This document shows, piece after piece, positions 43,675 to 56,218 of a stretch of 64,000 nucleotides of DNA. The notes under the pieces were generated by a model that was given only the letters and a program-made list of their open reading frames with translations, did not search any database and was not told the DNA's origin. A program made the position numbers and the translations under genes. Each line of letters opens with the position of its first letter. The first letter of the stretch is position 1. The DNA comes from Bidens hawaiensis (Eukaryota; Streptophyta; Magnoliopsida; Asterales; Asteraceae), in NCBI GenBank assembly GCA_021521415.1, contig JAIQDT010014349.1:1-64000 (forward strand). The letters are read 5' to 3'.

Positions 43675-46600
43675 TTAAGAAGAATCCGTAATAAACAAGT
43701 GCGGGTACTTTTCATTCATCTCGTCTTCTCATTCCCAAGTAAATTTAGCACCACGTCGTGATTCCCATCAGACTTTAACTAAACGGATGCGGCTACGTTT
43801 GGTTCGTTTCTCATTGCATTCCATGATTTCAACGGGTTTTTCGATCATTTGAAAGGTTTCATCGATACACACTTCATCGAGAAGTATATGGAGATTACCT
43901 TCAGCTAAGCACTTTTTAAGGTTTAAGACATGAAAGGTTGGATGAACACCGGTAAGTTCTTGCGGTAAATCAAGCTTATAAGCCACTTTTCCAATCCTTT
44001 CGAGGATCTTAAATGGGCCTACAAAACGGGGTGCTACTTTTCTTTCTTTCCAAAACGGACTACCCCCTTCCAAGGGGATACTATGAGAAGGACAAAGTCA
44101 CCAACATTGAACTCAAGAGGTTTTCGCCGTTTGTTGGCATAGCTCTTTTGGCGACTTCTAGCAGCGAGGAGATTTTTGTGGATTTGATCTATTCGATCGG
44201 TAGTGTCTTGGACCATCTCGGGACCGGTGATTTGAATTTCACCAATCTCGTTCCAACAAATCGGGGAATGACACTTATGACAATAAAGAGCTTGGAAAGG
44301 AGCCAAATCAATGCTAGAATGATAACTATTGTTGTATGAGAATTCGATAAGTGGGAGATGATAATCCCAATTTCCACCAAAGTCAAGAACACAAGATCTA
44401 AGCATATCCTCGAGGGTTTGGATTGTACGCTCGGATTAGCCATCGGATTGAGGATGATAAGCAGTACTAAGATCGAGGCGAGTGCCCAAAGCTTCTTGAA
44501 GCGATTTCCAAAAACGGGAGGTGAAACAAGCATCACGATCAGAAATAATGGTCAACGGAATACCATGGCGGCATACAATTTCACGAACATAGATTTGAGC
44601 GAGTTGTTCAACTGAGTACTTCTGGCGGATCAGGATGAAGTGAGCCGATTTGGTTAATCGATCGACGACTACCCAAATACTATCATTTTGCTTTTGAGTG
44701 AGGGGAAATTTGGTGATAAAGTCCATAACAATGTCTTCCCATTTCCAAACGGGGATAGGAGGTTGCTAGAGTAAACCAAAAGGTTTTTGATATTCGGCTT
44801 TAACCTTTGAGCAAGTAAGGCATTTTGAGACATAAAGTGCTATGTCCTTTTTCATACCCGGCCACCTATAAATAGATCGAAGATCGAAGTACATCTTATC
44901 TGCAGCGGGATGTACAGAATATCGTGACATATGAGCTTCGTCGAGAATGAAAGTATGAAATTCATCACGATCGGGAACCCACAAATGGTTGAGAAAATAA
45001 AGCAAGCCATCGGATTTGATATCGAGTTGAAGTTCAGCTCCACATGACATTTCGTAATACATATTTCCCGCATAAATGGATGTTCATTGGGCTCGATAGA
45101 TGCGGTATTGGAGATCAGTTTGGATGATAATGCTATGAAGCAGAACATATTTGACATTAACTTTATGACTAAGGGCATCGGCTACAACATTCGCTTTACC
45201 GGGGTGATAGCAAATTTCGCAATCGTAATCACTAAGTAATTCGGCCCATCGACTTTGTCTCATGTTGAGATCTTTTTGGTCAAAGATGTGGTGTAGACTT
45301 TTATGATCGGTGAATACAACACATTTTGTGCCATAAAGATAATGTCTCCAGATTTTGAGAGCGAAAACGACGGCAACAAGTTCGAGATCATGAGACGTAT
45401 AATTCTTTTCATGAACCTTGAGTTGCCTTGAGGCATATGCGATAACTTGACCTCGTTGCATGAGGACGCAACTGAGACCTTAATTGGATGCATCGCAAAA
45501 TACCACAAAGTCGTCGTTTCCATCGGGAAGGCTTAAGACGGGGGCATTGCAAAGAATATGCTTTAGAGTTCGGAAAGCTTCTTCTTGTTTCGGTCCCCAT
45601 TCATAAGGTTTTCCTTTATGAGTTAGTGCGGTGAGGGGTAACATGATTTTAGAGAAGTTTAGAATGAATCGCCGAGAATACCCGGCCAAACCAAGGAAAT
45701 ATCGGATTTCCGTGGGTGTGGATGGAGTTTTCCAATCTTTTACGGCCTCGATTTTGGCGGGATCAACATGAATACCTTTATCGTTGACAACGTGTTCCAA
45801 AAATTGAACTTCTTTTAACCAAAATTCACATTTGGAGAACTTGTCATAAAGTTGTTCTTTTATTAGGAGGTCGAGAATGGAACGTAAATGATGCTCATGT
45901 TTGGCCGGTGTTTTGGAGAAGATCAGAATGTCATCGATAAAAACAATTACGAATTTTTCCAAGAATGGTTTGCAAACGCGGTTCATAAGGTTCATGCATT
46001 GGTTAATCCGAAAGGCATAACCAAGAATTCGTAATGTCTATACCGAGTATGAAAGCGGTTTTTGGAATGTCTTCTTCATGAACACGCAATTGATGATAAC
46101 CCGATCGAAGATCGATTTTGGAAAAGCAAGTTGCGCCTTGGAGTTGATCGAAGAGGTCGTCGATTCGCGGCAAAGGGTAACGATTTTTAATGGTAAGTTT
46201 ATTGAGTTCACGGTAATCGATACACATGCGAAACAACCCATCTTTCTTTTTCACGAAGAGGACGGGAGCACCCCAAGGAGAAGAGCTTGAACGGATAAAG
46301 CCCTTATCGGAGAGTTCTTGAAGTTGGTTCGATAACTCTTGCAATTCCGAAGGGGCTAAACGGTAAGGAGCCTTGGCTACGAGAGTCACGCCAGGCACAA
46401 GGTCGATTCGAAATTCAACAGGACGGATGGGTGGGAGACCAGAGAAGTCTTTTGGAAAAACGCCGAGGAATTCACAAACAATGGGAATGTCTTGAATTTT
46501 CTATTCTTTTGGATCTTTCACCACCGCTTGGACTAGGAATGGAGCGTACTTTTGGCGCAAGTACTTACAAGATTGAGAGCAAGAAACGAGGTTGAATTTC

Positions 46601-47050
46601 TTGGGATTGTTTTGCCAAAGACTTTGAGAATTTTGCCATTGACGAACGGGATTCGAATAAATTTGTCATAACAAACGACTTCGGCACGGTGCAAAGCTAA
46701 CCAATCTATGCCTACTATGATGTCGAAGCTTCCCATTTGCATCGGGATGAGGTCGATCGAGAATTTATCCTTGCAAAGAGTGAGGAACTACTATTGGCGA
46801 CTTCGACAGAAAAAAGGGCGAGAAAGTTTAGTGCGAGGTACACCAAGAATAGATTCAAATTTAAAATAAACAAAACTCCTATCAGCTCTGGTATCAAATA
46901 AAATTGAAGCTAAATGCTCATTTACTAAAAATGTACCGTTCACCTCATCGTTGGAAACTTGGGCCTGGTTGGCATTAATCATAAAGGCACGCCCTTGGTT
47001 GCCGTGGTTGACTTGTTAAGCTGGAGGAGGAGGGAGAGCTTGAATGGCTT
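43675..47050 (-). pseudogene. Element C pol: protease to chromodomain (decayed)
   Basis: Reading leftward: protease around 46982-46533 (the motif reads DTRADRSF, with Gly changed to Arg), RT 46398-45480 with [10 protein letters not shown] and FIDDILIFS intact, RNase H about 45530-45084 ([10 protein letters not shown]), integrase zinc region 45062-44800 (HMSRYSVHP ... CLTCSKVK), integrase core 44726-44100 ([16 protein letters not shown]) and chromodomain end 44073-43675. At least eight frame changes or stops separate these pieces. RT is better preserved than in element A, whose first catalytic Asp is lost. Confidence 0.88.
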
Positions 47051-48367
47051 GGGGGTGTGGTGGAGGAGGAAGGGCTTGCATGGCTTGGATCGGTTAATCG
47101 GGAGGAGCCAAGAGTTGCGGGATTTGGGGTTGATAGGTTTGAACTTGTTAGGCTTGGGTTTGGTAGTAGGGTGTGGGTATTATTTGAGCTTGGTTAACAA
47201 AAGCAAGTCGGGGACAAGCATTGCGGAAATGATTTGGGTCTCCACAATTAAAACAAGCTCTAGGTTGACGAGGAGGATTTTGAGCAAAAGGAGCGGGAAG
47301 ATTTTGGTTGGATGGGGCAAACCTTGGTGGAGCGGGTTGCCCACGGGAGGCTTCCCGACACGCGTTGCTAATGTGACCATAGCGGTTACACTGTGTGTAG
47401 TGGCGGCAAGCGAAGTAGGAGGGGTGATGATGTTGACAGGTGTTACATAACTGGTGCGGGCCGGAATATGGTTTTTGGCTTTGGAGTGCTTGGGATTGAG
47501 ATTGAAGTTGTGATGGGTGGGTGACAACATAGTTTCGGTAATTTGGTTTGCCCTTCTTTTTGGTGTGGTGGGTGGAATTGGAGTACTTTATGGATTGAGG
47601 TTGAGGGTCAACTTTGGTGAGGGTTGATGGTTCGGGTGTACTTTTGTCATTGGGTTTCTTGGAACTTTTAATGGTGAGAGTACCGGCTTTGACATGGTTT
47701 TCGGAAAGAGCACTGGCTAAGGTAATAGCATCATGAAGAATTTGCGGTTTTCTATTCATTAACGAGTCGCGAATTTGCATAGGCAAACCGCCGAAATACT
47801 TTTCAATAGCCCTTTCGAGGAGAGTGACCAAGTGGGGAACCAAGAGGCTAAGCTCGTGAGAGCGGATGGAGTAGGCGGAGTTGTCACCACTCTCTTGCTT
47901 AAGTTCCTAAAATTCGGATTCAAGTTTTTGAAGTTCATGTTTTGAGCAAAACCTTTTCATTATGACTTCCTTTAGCTTGGTCCACGAGTAGGCCATAGCT
48001 ACTTCTGCCCCATTGGTGAAAATTTCGCTATTCCACCAAGTACGTCTGGTATCCTCAAACATGCTTGAGGCATACATGGTTTTCTTGAGTTCAGGGCATT
48101 CACAAAGACTAAACACACTTTTCATTTTCTTGAACCATCGCAACATGGTAGTGGCACAGGTTGTGCCAAAGAAATGAGATGGGTTGGCACCGGTGAACTT
48201 TTCAAGGCGAAAGGTGCGGGGTTGAGTGTGGTTTGAGTAATGGTGGGTTGGGTGGCTTGGATTTGAGTTATAAGTCCGGGAATCACAGCAGTGATTTCTT
48301 TAGCAACCAATGCGGCCATCCGATTACCGGAGCTCGGCTTGCGTGTTTGGCGACGAATTAGAGGCAT
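47051..48367 (-). pseudogene. Element C gag (frameshifted)
   Basis: ATG at 48367 opens MPLIRRQTRKPSSGNRMAAL. A frameshift follows near PFALK (about 48215). The capsid region continues in other frames (LLRWFKKMKSVFSLCECPE, FEDTRRTWWNSE). The frame 47843-47148 runs through EKYFGGLPMQIRDSLMNRKP, a Lys/Ser/Pro-rich linker, and two zinc-binding segments (CRHYTQCNRYGHISNAC and CFNCGDPNHFRNAC). Element A lost the equivalent of EKYFGGLPM and the first Cys of the second knuckle. Confidence 0.85.
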
Positions 48368-48432
48368 TCTAAAATAATAAAGAGAAATGATATAAGTTTG
48401 GAGTAATTGATATAAGTATGAGGGAAATGAGT

Positions 48433-50790
48433 TGTCACACCCTGACCAAAGGCGGCGGAACATGCCGAGGCGTAGCGATTTCCCATAAGCACATGACGTT
48501 ATTTAAAGTAACAATATTTAACAAACTCATTTCATTTCACAACATCGAAAATGTCACATAACGAATATTCATACATAGTCATAACAAGATATCACAAAAC
48601 ATAGCAAATTAAATATTGTTCATTTCACTAATATCCTAAAGGTATTTTTGACGTTTTCTCCACAAGCTCCATAATCTACCAAGATATAAACCTGTAACAT
48701 TTCATAAAATAAAGTTTATCAACACAAAGGTTGGTGAGCAATTCATAAGTTTGAGTATATATAATATGAGCGAAATCCACAAATGTATATGAGACTATAA
48801 ATAAAAACATCATATGTGGTACATAAAACATATGTAAATGAGGATCCTTTCTAATCGGTAACAACCGACATACTTGGATAATGAGGCCCTGTTCTACTTG
48901 CACAAGGCTAAGTAGCTAGGGGAGCGTATGATCATACTTATTGAGGTTTAAAAACATAAAAATAAACACTCGTGCACGTAAAGCATATGAGACATATCAC
49001 ACACAATAGAGCAAGTATTCTAAGTATCATACACCCTTAAAGTTTGTGGTTTGAGAAATGAGTAAAATAAATCATTTTTGTTTTGAATAAGTATGCATGT
49101 TACCCCCAAAAAATAAAAGTGAAAACGAGGGATGAAATGTACTCACGTTAACTAAGTAACTTGAAAGATTGATTCGTGAATAATTGGAGATCGGTTTAAC
49201 GAGCAAGACCTAGATTAAACGGGTCTTAGGTTAGTAGGTAGTCTTGAAAGGGTTTAAAGTAAAATATGACAAGTAAAGTAAATAAATGAAGTTTATGGTT
49301 TAAAATGTAAATATTTGAGAAATTAAAGACATGTTCTAAAGAAATAAGTTTACTCGAAACCGGGTCTTGGTATTCCATTCATAAATATTACTCAACCTAT
49401 GTCAAGTAATTACGTGGGTTATAATGCACTATTGCAAGACCCAAAATTATATAAATACCAAAGCGAGGTTTTAATCGAGTGTTTGGATTTGTCAATCTGA
49501 GTCTAGATAATTAACTAAATCATGGTCAACTTTCCAAAGTGATAAATGTTATGAGATAACCCAACAAAAATCAAAAGACTTAACCAAGTATATAGTTCTA
49601 TTGTGAAGAACCTTAACGTTCGTTAAGTGATTTGGTTTCACCGGTCCAAACTTGTTATAAGATCAAGTTGGATTCCGACACACCAAGTATGTTGATAAAA
49701 TAACTTAAAATTAGTTTAAAATACCTTCTTTAAGAAAAGATGAGTTTCGGTGGCCAAAAACACACTTGTGTGACCTAAGCGAGTGAACTCGGCTCAGTTC
49801 GGTTTTGGTTCGGTCCTTGACTCAGAATGATACCAAGGATGGTTGCCACATACCCAAATACCATAGGACTATAAAAATGATTTTAGAAGTTATAATATTC
49901 CAATCTTACATAAACATGTTTATTTAACTATTTAAAAAAAACTAGTAAACAAGAGTTCGGTTTTGGTTCGGTTATCAACTCGGGATAAAACCGAGGCTAG
50001 TGACTTCAAACCCAATACCATTGAACCCTTTAAACATGAATTAGAAACTAAACTACTTACAATATAAACAAGACTAGTAAAGCATTAAAGGAAAATAGTA
50101 TAATTAAGGACTATAATGAGTCCTCCATGTAGCCTTGCCTTCTAGCATATCACCCCAACCGACCATGGCCAGAGAAGGTGAAAGCCGGAGGAAACAAGGG
50201 GTGCATATTATATATATATGTTGTACCACAAGCTTCAATTAGTAAGTAACAAAACAAGATTAAAGAATTGTTGTTGTTTGATTATTAAGAAACCTTGAAG
50301 ATGTGTTCTTTTTTTGGGAGAGAAAAGAGATGAATGAGCAAGAGTAAAATGAAGAGGATGAGCTTGTTTATATAGGGAAGGAGTGAGGGTTTGGTTTTGA
50401 AGGTTTTCTTTTAAGGTTTGCATGAAAATGGTTATGTTAAAGTGGTCAAACAAGGCATAAACAAACAAGAAAAATGGATGGAACCTGCAGCACTTGCTAG
50501 GCGCCGCGCGACCGGCCTCCTACCCTTGACCGCATGGGGCGGCGTGGTCAGGGGTGGGGTGGCCTGGTCCGGTTTGCTTCGTGAGTCGTTTCGGGTCGTT
50601 TTCGATGCGTTTTAAGCGTTTTAAAGTGTTTTAAAAATCGTAAAAAGGAGCTTTTGAAATCCGACGAGTAAGAGATGATTATGTAACATAAAAACCCATT
50701 ATTTTATATTATCGAAAGATCCGGTGTACAATAGGGTCGGTTTACAGTTTAAAAGTACAAACAAGTTATCCAAATTTGACAAATGTTACA
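48433..50790 (-). repeat. Right (5') LTR of element C
   Basis: 2358 bp, TGTAACAT (50790) to GGGTGTGACA (48433) on the minus strand. The part 48740-50680 is nearly identical to 19900-21870, but the terminal 300 bp (48433-48740) differ strongly from the left LTR and element A. No primer site follows: the interior starts at once with the last 65 bp of the leader. Confidence 0.88.
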
Positions 50791-51222
50791 GAAGAGGTCC
50801 AAGCTCAGAAGGATCAAAAGATCGAGGTTCTTTGCTTGAAGTGTGAGAAGTTGGAGCATGAGCATGATACCCACAAGGCGTATCGAGCTTGGATGGTGAC
50901 GGAGGGTTTCAGGTTGGTGTATGAGCGGGCCAAATCCTGTCGGGAGACATACCAGATGAGGGATGTCTTGAATAGGGCCGTCTTCGCCTCGGGATTTCAG
51001 TACGGCCTGAAAGCAGGATATGATTACCAAGCTAAAGGTGTCCCAATCCTTGAAGTGCCCTCATTTTCCCCTACAACCGAGGCTGAGGCTGAGAAAGCTT
51101 TCGTGGCCTGTAACTCTTTTGAGCCTCCGATCCTGCAGCAACTCTCGGTGACTCCCGACATCCCTGTGGATGAAATCAAAGCTCTATCCTCCGTGGTTGA
51201 TTCTTCGTCTCCTTACCCGTAG
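50791..51222 (+). pseudogene. Element G additional ORF, antisense to its pol (5' end lost)
   Basis: About 144 codons remain; the first residues listed for this frame come from the element C LTR. Features are a charged helix (CLKCEKLEHEHDTHKAYRAW), the segment WMVTEGFRLVYERAKSC and GFQYGLKAGYDYQAKG, and a Ser/Pro-rich end. This pattern resembles the putative gypsy-type transposon proteins encoded as extra ORFs by Tat-lineage elements, often antisense between pol and the 3' LTR (family knowledge). It lies downstream of the minus-strand integrase and points the other way, as expected. Confidence 0.6.
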
Positions 51223-51899
51223 TTTGACTATGGTTGCATGATTGTCTTTTGTTGATTTCCTTTTGAACTTGGAACATGTTGCACGGATAACTGTAATATT
51301 GCCCCTTAAGGGCTTAGGTTTGTGTGTTGACATTTCGCCCCTGGAGGGCTTGTTTAGATGTTTTAATCGTTATGTTTCAGTCATGTGTTGGATATGCATG
51401 TTTGTGATAACTTTGGATATTTCTACCTTGATTTGATTGTTATTGGTTAACCGGATAGCCTATCGGCGAGGCCTTCTCCATGCCCTTTGTGACTGGAGGT
51501 GTAGAATTATTATGAGCTCATTTAAACGTTTTTCTCGGAGAAAATTAATTTTTTGATTGCCCTAGATGGGTTGTTATAGTTGTTTGCACTATGTGTGGCA
51601 TCGTTTGACATCACGAAACAAAAAAATGTCCTCTCGGGGAGGTTCATAAGATTTCGCGGGCTTGCCCCATTCGTTTCTCACTACACAAATGAATTACAAA
51701 AAGATTTCCCAATTACAAACCCATGGTATTCCCTAAGGTATTTTTCTACGTGGGAGTGCCCCTCCTAGAGGTTATTGTGGACCTTAAGGGCTTGATATCG
51801 ACAATTCACTGTCGATTATAACAAAATGAATGTGTCCTTTCCATGACACGTGTCCCTTCCCGCCTTGCTTCGGCTGGGCTTAGGCATAGTACTTTCTTA
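51223..51899. other. Element G region between antisense ORF and integrase
   Basis: No coding signal. Contains GCCCCTTAAGGGCTTAGG and related CCCTGGAGGGC palindromes. Probably 3' untranslated part of the Tat element. Confidence 0.4.
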
Positions 51900-52975
51900 A
51901 TTGCATTGTTTCTAGGTACGGGGCACTTCCACCCCCGTATGGTACGCCAACTTGTAGGACCCTTTCTAGTATGGACCTTCCCATTGGGGTCCCAATTTCC
52001 CTTGACTCTCTTGTCTGCTTGCTTCGTTCTCCCGTAGGACCAGGTCTCCCACTATGAATCTGACTTCCCTTACCCGGGAGTTGTAGTATTTCTCAATCTT
52101 TTTCTTGTACCCCGGTTTCTCGCCGTGCTGCCATCTCCCTCCTTTCTTCAGCCAAGTTGAGATTCAACCGGAGATCTTTCTCATTTTCTACCTCGGTCAA
52201 ACTCATCGTCCTAGTTGGTGATCCGATCTCCACAGGTATCATAGCTTCTGTTCCATATGTGAGACTGAAAGGTGTTTCTCCATTACTAACCTTGGGCATG
52301 GTTCAATGAGCCCACAAAACATTGGGTATATCATCTACCCAAGAGCTCTGTTGCCTTCCCAACATTCCCGTTATTCCTTCGACAATGCTCTGATAGGCTC
52401 TTTCCATTTGCCATTGGCTTGGGGATGTGCGACCGACGTGAAAATCTGTCTTATGTGTAGCTGTTCACATCATTCTCGAAAAACACCCTCCGCGAACTGC
52501 TATCCATTGTCGCTGACTAGGGTGTGGGGGAGACAGAATCGGCATACAATGTCCTCCCATACAAACCGCTTGACTTGTTGTCCCGTGATAGTGGTTAGAG
52601 GTTTGTCCTCCACTCATTTGGTAAAGTAATCTATGGCTACCACCAGGAACTTTGCCTTCCCGGACCCTTCAGAAATGGACCTATGATGTCTATCCCCCAC
52701 TTCTGAAATGGCCAGGATGAACTCACCGGAATGAGGTTGAGCTTTGGTTTCCGGGTGACCGGTGCATAAATTTGGCAGCTGTCACATTTTCGTATTTCCC
52801 TGAGGGCACTCATGAACATATCTGACCAGTAGTATCCGGCACTCAATGCTCGATCAGCGACCATTTTTGCCCCCATGTGCATCCCGCATATCCCCTCATG
52901 AATTTCTCGAATAACATACTCGGCTACCTCATGGTCTATGCATTTGAGGGAGGGTCCCAGTTAGGATCTAGGGTA
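51900..52975 (-). pseudogene. Element G integrase (Tat lineage)
   Basis: Reading leftward: zinc-binding start with EIHEGICGMHMGAKM near 52910 and CDSCQIYAP near 52780, then the core beginning KWGIDIIGPF (about 52690). The middle has frameshifts. A C-terminal part with NGETPFSLTYGTEAMIPVEI (52290) and GPQWEGPY (about 51955) follows. The order RT, RNase H, second RNase H, integrase on the minus strand gives the orientation of G. Confidence 0.8.
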
Positions 52976-53169
52976 TAAACTCCCGTCAATGATCTCATAT
53001 TGGAGGGCCCAAATTATTAGTTTTCTGGCCTCTTTCCTATCCTCCGAGACAGTCCCATCTCGTAAGTATTGGAGAATGGGGGTCATCTAGTTCGGCTGAG
53101 GTCTCTCCACGCTAGAGATCACTTCCTCCAATATGGACGACCTTTTGATAGTTTCTACCTTGACATTTT

Positions 53170-53735
53170 TGGTAGGTGATCAAAAGCCACATATGCCAAT
53201 TTACTGAGTGCGTCAGCCTTTTTGTTGAGACCTCGGGATATGTGGATGACTTCCGCCTTTTTGAAACCTTGCAGTAGCTCTCATGCCTTTTTCAAGTATT
53301 CCACCATCTTGGGGTCTTTGGCTTCGTAATCCCCTTTTACCTGGTTGGCTACTAGCAAGGAGTCGATGTGGGCTCTGATGCATTGCACTTCGAGTTTTAC
53401 AGCCATCCTTAGCCCATCCAGGAGGGCTTTGTACTCGGCTTCATTGTTGTTGCTTGGGAACTCAAAACGTATTGTGTAAGTCAGCTCGATGCCTTCCGGG
53501 CTGATGAGGATAAGTCATGTACCACTCCCATCCTCATTGAAGGCCCCATTAGTAAAAAGGTTCCACGGAGATTCCTCTTGTTTTCCAGGGATATCGACTT
53601 CGGCCCCCGCTTGCGAATTTTGGCGAAGCTCTTTTTCTTCCCCTTCCCTAGAGGTTGTTTTGGTGATGAAATCGGCCATTACCTGCCCCTTGAAAGCGGC
53701 TCGTGGTTTATACTCAATGGCATGATCCCCAAATT
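53170..53735 (-). pseudogene. Element G second RNase H (archaeal-type), with two stops
   Basis: Translation of the minus strand gives WNLFTNGAFNEDGSG, a stop, LILISPEGIELTYTIRFEFP, NNNEAEYKALLDGLRMAV, HIDSLLVANQVKGDYEAKD, a second stop and NKKADALSKLAYVAFDH. A second, archaeal-type RNase H after the usual RT-RNase H is a hallmark of the Tat/Ogre lineage. The first acidic residue (usually FTDGA) is Asn here, so activity would be lost even without the stops at about 53516 and 53281. Confidence 0.8.
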
Positions 53736-54995
53736 CTATGGCCCACTTGGCAACCTTCCTGATACCTCCGGTTTCATGAGGATTTGCTGAAGGGGTTTGT
53801 CGGTTAAGACTCGGATGACATGGGCTTGAAAGTACCTCCTTAACTTCCTTGCTATGTAAATCAAAGACAATACTAGCTTCTCCACCGGGGAATATCTTTC
53901 CTCTGGATCTTTTAGAGTGTGGCTCAAGAAGTAAATAGGGATATGAGCCTCCCCCCTTTCAACCATGAGTACCGAGCTAATCGTTTTCTCGGTATGTGAG
54001 AGGTAAAGGATCATGACCTCCCCTGGTAGAGAAGTTGTGATTGTGGGGAGTTCGCATAAGTGGGCATTCAGTTCTTGGAAGGCTTTATCTGCTTCCGAGT
54101 CCCAGCAGAACTTGTTTTTCTTCATACTCCTTCTTAAAACTGCCATGAACGGGAGGGTCCTCTCAGCGATTTTGGAAAGGAACCGGTTGAGAGCAACCAG
54201 CCTCGCATTGATCCTTTGTATCTCCTTAATATTTCTGGGCCTATCCAGTTGAAGCAAGGCTTCTACCTTCTTCGGATTGGCCTTGACCCCCTCCTTTGTG
54301 ACCAGAACTCCCAAGAATTTTCCCTCTTCTACCCCGAATGAACATTTTATGGGTTGACCTTCATGTTGGCCCCTCTAAGTGTGCTGAAGATTTCTTTGAT
54401 GTCGTTGAGCATCTTGTCTTCGTCAGTTCTTTTGATGACGAGGTTATCCACATATATCTCCACATTCCATTCCCTTTGCTGGCTGAACAGCTGATCCATG
54501 AAACGTTGGTATGTCGCTCCAGTGTTTTTCAGTCCGAATAGCATCTTGGTATAGCAGAAGGTCCCCTCATTGGTATAGAACGCTGTTTTTTCTTCATCGT
54601 TGGGGTCCATTTGAATTTGATGGTACCCCTTATAGGCATCTAGAAAACACCTAAGGGAAACTGGGGGAGAGACTCTATTTTCTTCTCTATCTCGGGAAGG
54701 GGGTACGAGTCTTTTGGGCAAGATTGGTTCAGGTCCTTGAAATCAGCACATATGCGCCAACTGTTATCTGACTTCGTAATCATAACGGGGTTTTATATCC
54801 ACCAGGGATATTTGACTTCACGTACTATCCCTGCTTGTAGCAATTTCGAGGTTTCCTCCAGTACCGCCTGGCTCTTTTGAGGCCCAAGGCTTCCCTTCTT
54901 CTACTTGACTGGCACCATCCAATGGAACTCATCTAGACTGTGTTGTACCAAGCTTCTCGGAACTCCATTTATATCCTCATGTGTCCATGCGAAAA
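53736..54995 (-). pseudogene. Element G reverse transcriptase and first RNase H
   Basis: Starts at VFAWTHEDINGVPRS next to the element H LTR and continues with RICADFKDLNQSCPKDSYPL, DAYKGYHQIQMDPNDEEKTA, FGLKNTGATYQRFMDQLF and VEIYVDNLVIKR. The catalytic YVDD is therefore YVDN. RNase H follows (SHTEKTISSVLMVERGEA, YSPVEKLVLSLIYIARKLRR). Stops at about 54901, 54796 and 54658 and shifts break the frame. Everything upstream of VFAW (protease, gag C terminus) is missing. Confidence 0.85.
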
Positions 54996-56104
54996 CGTGA
55001 CAGGTGGTCCATGGGATAACCCTTAAGTGGTTTAAGTTCTTTGATAATCATCCGTTTAATCAGTTTATCATGTTGAATTAGATGACTACTTTTACTCGTA
55101 TATTTGCAGGTAGGAGAAGCTAGATGATGAAATTACGAGAACGTGGGCGAAAACGGCAAAGAAAACGGAGTTGAAACGAGAAATATATGAAGAAAACAAG
55201 AACTTGAGCAAGTGTTCCACCATGGCCCACGGTCAAAACCGTGGCCCACTGTCAACCTAGCTAAAAAACAACAGTTTACACAATACCGTGGGTTCTTGGA
55301 CCACCGTGGAGGGACCGTGACCCACGGTGTGAACCATGGGCCACGGTCCGAGAGCTGTAACATCCGTTTTTCTTTGATTTTAAGCCGTTTTTCATTGTCT
55401 TTTTCACATATCCTTCATTCTAAACAACCTAGGGACGGATTTTTGAGAGCAAGAACAAGACTTTGGTGTTTATAATCATTCGTTTGGGTTTATGATTCGT
55501 ACGATTATATTAATTGATGTGTTGATTAATCAACAATGAGTGGCTATTACTCTTTATGTTCTCTCCCGAATTGTAAGGTTTTCAATTGGATATTTGTTAA
55601 TCGTTTATGTTATTTGTGAGATAGTATTTTGATCTTATGATTATATTGCTATGGTGATTGTGAGTTTGTTTTGTAATTGTTAGTATGGTATAAATTCGTG
55701 TTCTTGACTATCCGTTCTTGGTGCCATAGGCAATCGAGATTTAGTAGAAGAAAATTAGGGTTAACAATACTAAACTGAGTTTTGAGTGACAACCTTAGAA
55801 ACCTGAAATTGTGTAGTTCATCTCACAAGTAAACATTAACTTTATCAACGTTGGAAACTTGAAATCGGGAGAGAGCATTCTTTCTTATACTGTTTTAAAC
55901 TCGTTTATTGTTTTAGCTATTTTTGTTAATCAAAACCAAACAACCAACTCTTTGAATTTACTTTTGCACTTAGCTTAATTTAGTTTAATTATAAAGCTAC
56001 TTAGTAATACATTTTCCACAAACTCCCTGTGTTCGATACCCGCTTACTGCTATCTAACTAGTTGTATTCGGTTTATTTTTGAGTGAGTCTTCGACTTCAC
56101 GTCA
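54996..56104 (+). repeat. 5' LTR of element H
   Basis: About 1109 bp. Its first 94 bp are repeated at 60836-60929 with 5 or so differences. It ends in GTCA before the AATTTTGGCGCC leader. Positions 55212-55350 hold repeated CCACGGT/ACCGTGG motifs. The left border is uncertain by one or two bases because CGTGACAGG replaces TGTGACAGG. Confidence 0.8.
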
Positions 56105-56109
56105 AATTT

Positions 56110-56127
56110 TGGCGCCGTTTCCGGGGA
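56110..56127 (+). other. Primer-binding site of element H (tRNA-Asp type)
   Basis: TGGCGCCGTTTCCGGGGA; Athila elements typically use TGGCGCCGTTGCCGGGGA, complementary to tRNA-Asp. One G-to-T change. Confidence 0.85.
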
Positions 56128-56218
56128 TTAGTGCGCAACGTGTGTTAGTTTTAGTAGTTTTTGTTTGTTATTTCCGGGTTTATGCTGGTTGTGTTAGTGT
56201 GCAGGTACCTACAGGTGT

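Larger units (their letters stand above)
17600..50790 (-). mobile_element. Element C: Tekay-like chromovirus on the minus strand, host of nested elements D and E
   Basis: The right end (48433-50790) is its 5' LTR, 43642-48432 is the internal part, and the left LTR is split into 17600-17766, 19797-21874 and 43529-43641. The pieces add to about 2350 bp, matching the 2358-bp right LTR. Gag, protease, RT, RNase H, integrase and chromodomain are all recognisable but broken by many frameshifts. There is no target duplication (TGGAC on the left, GAAGA on the right). The primer site and most of the leader are missing. It belongs to the same family as element A. Confidence 0.88.
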
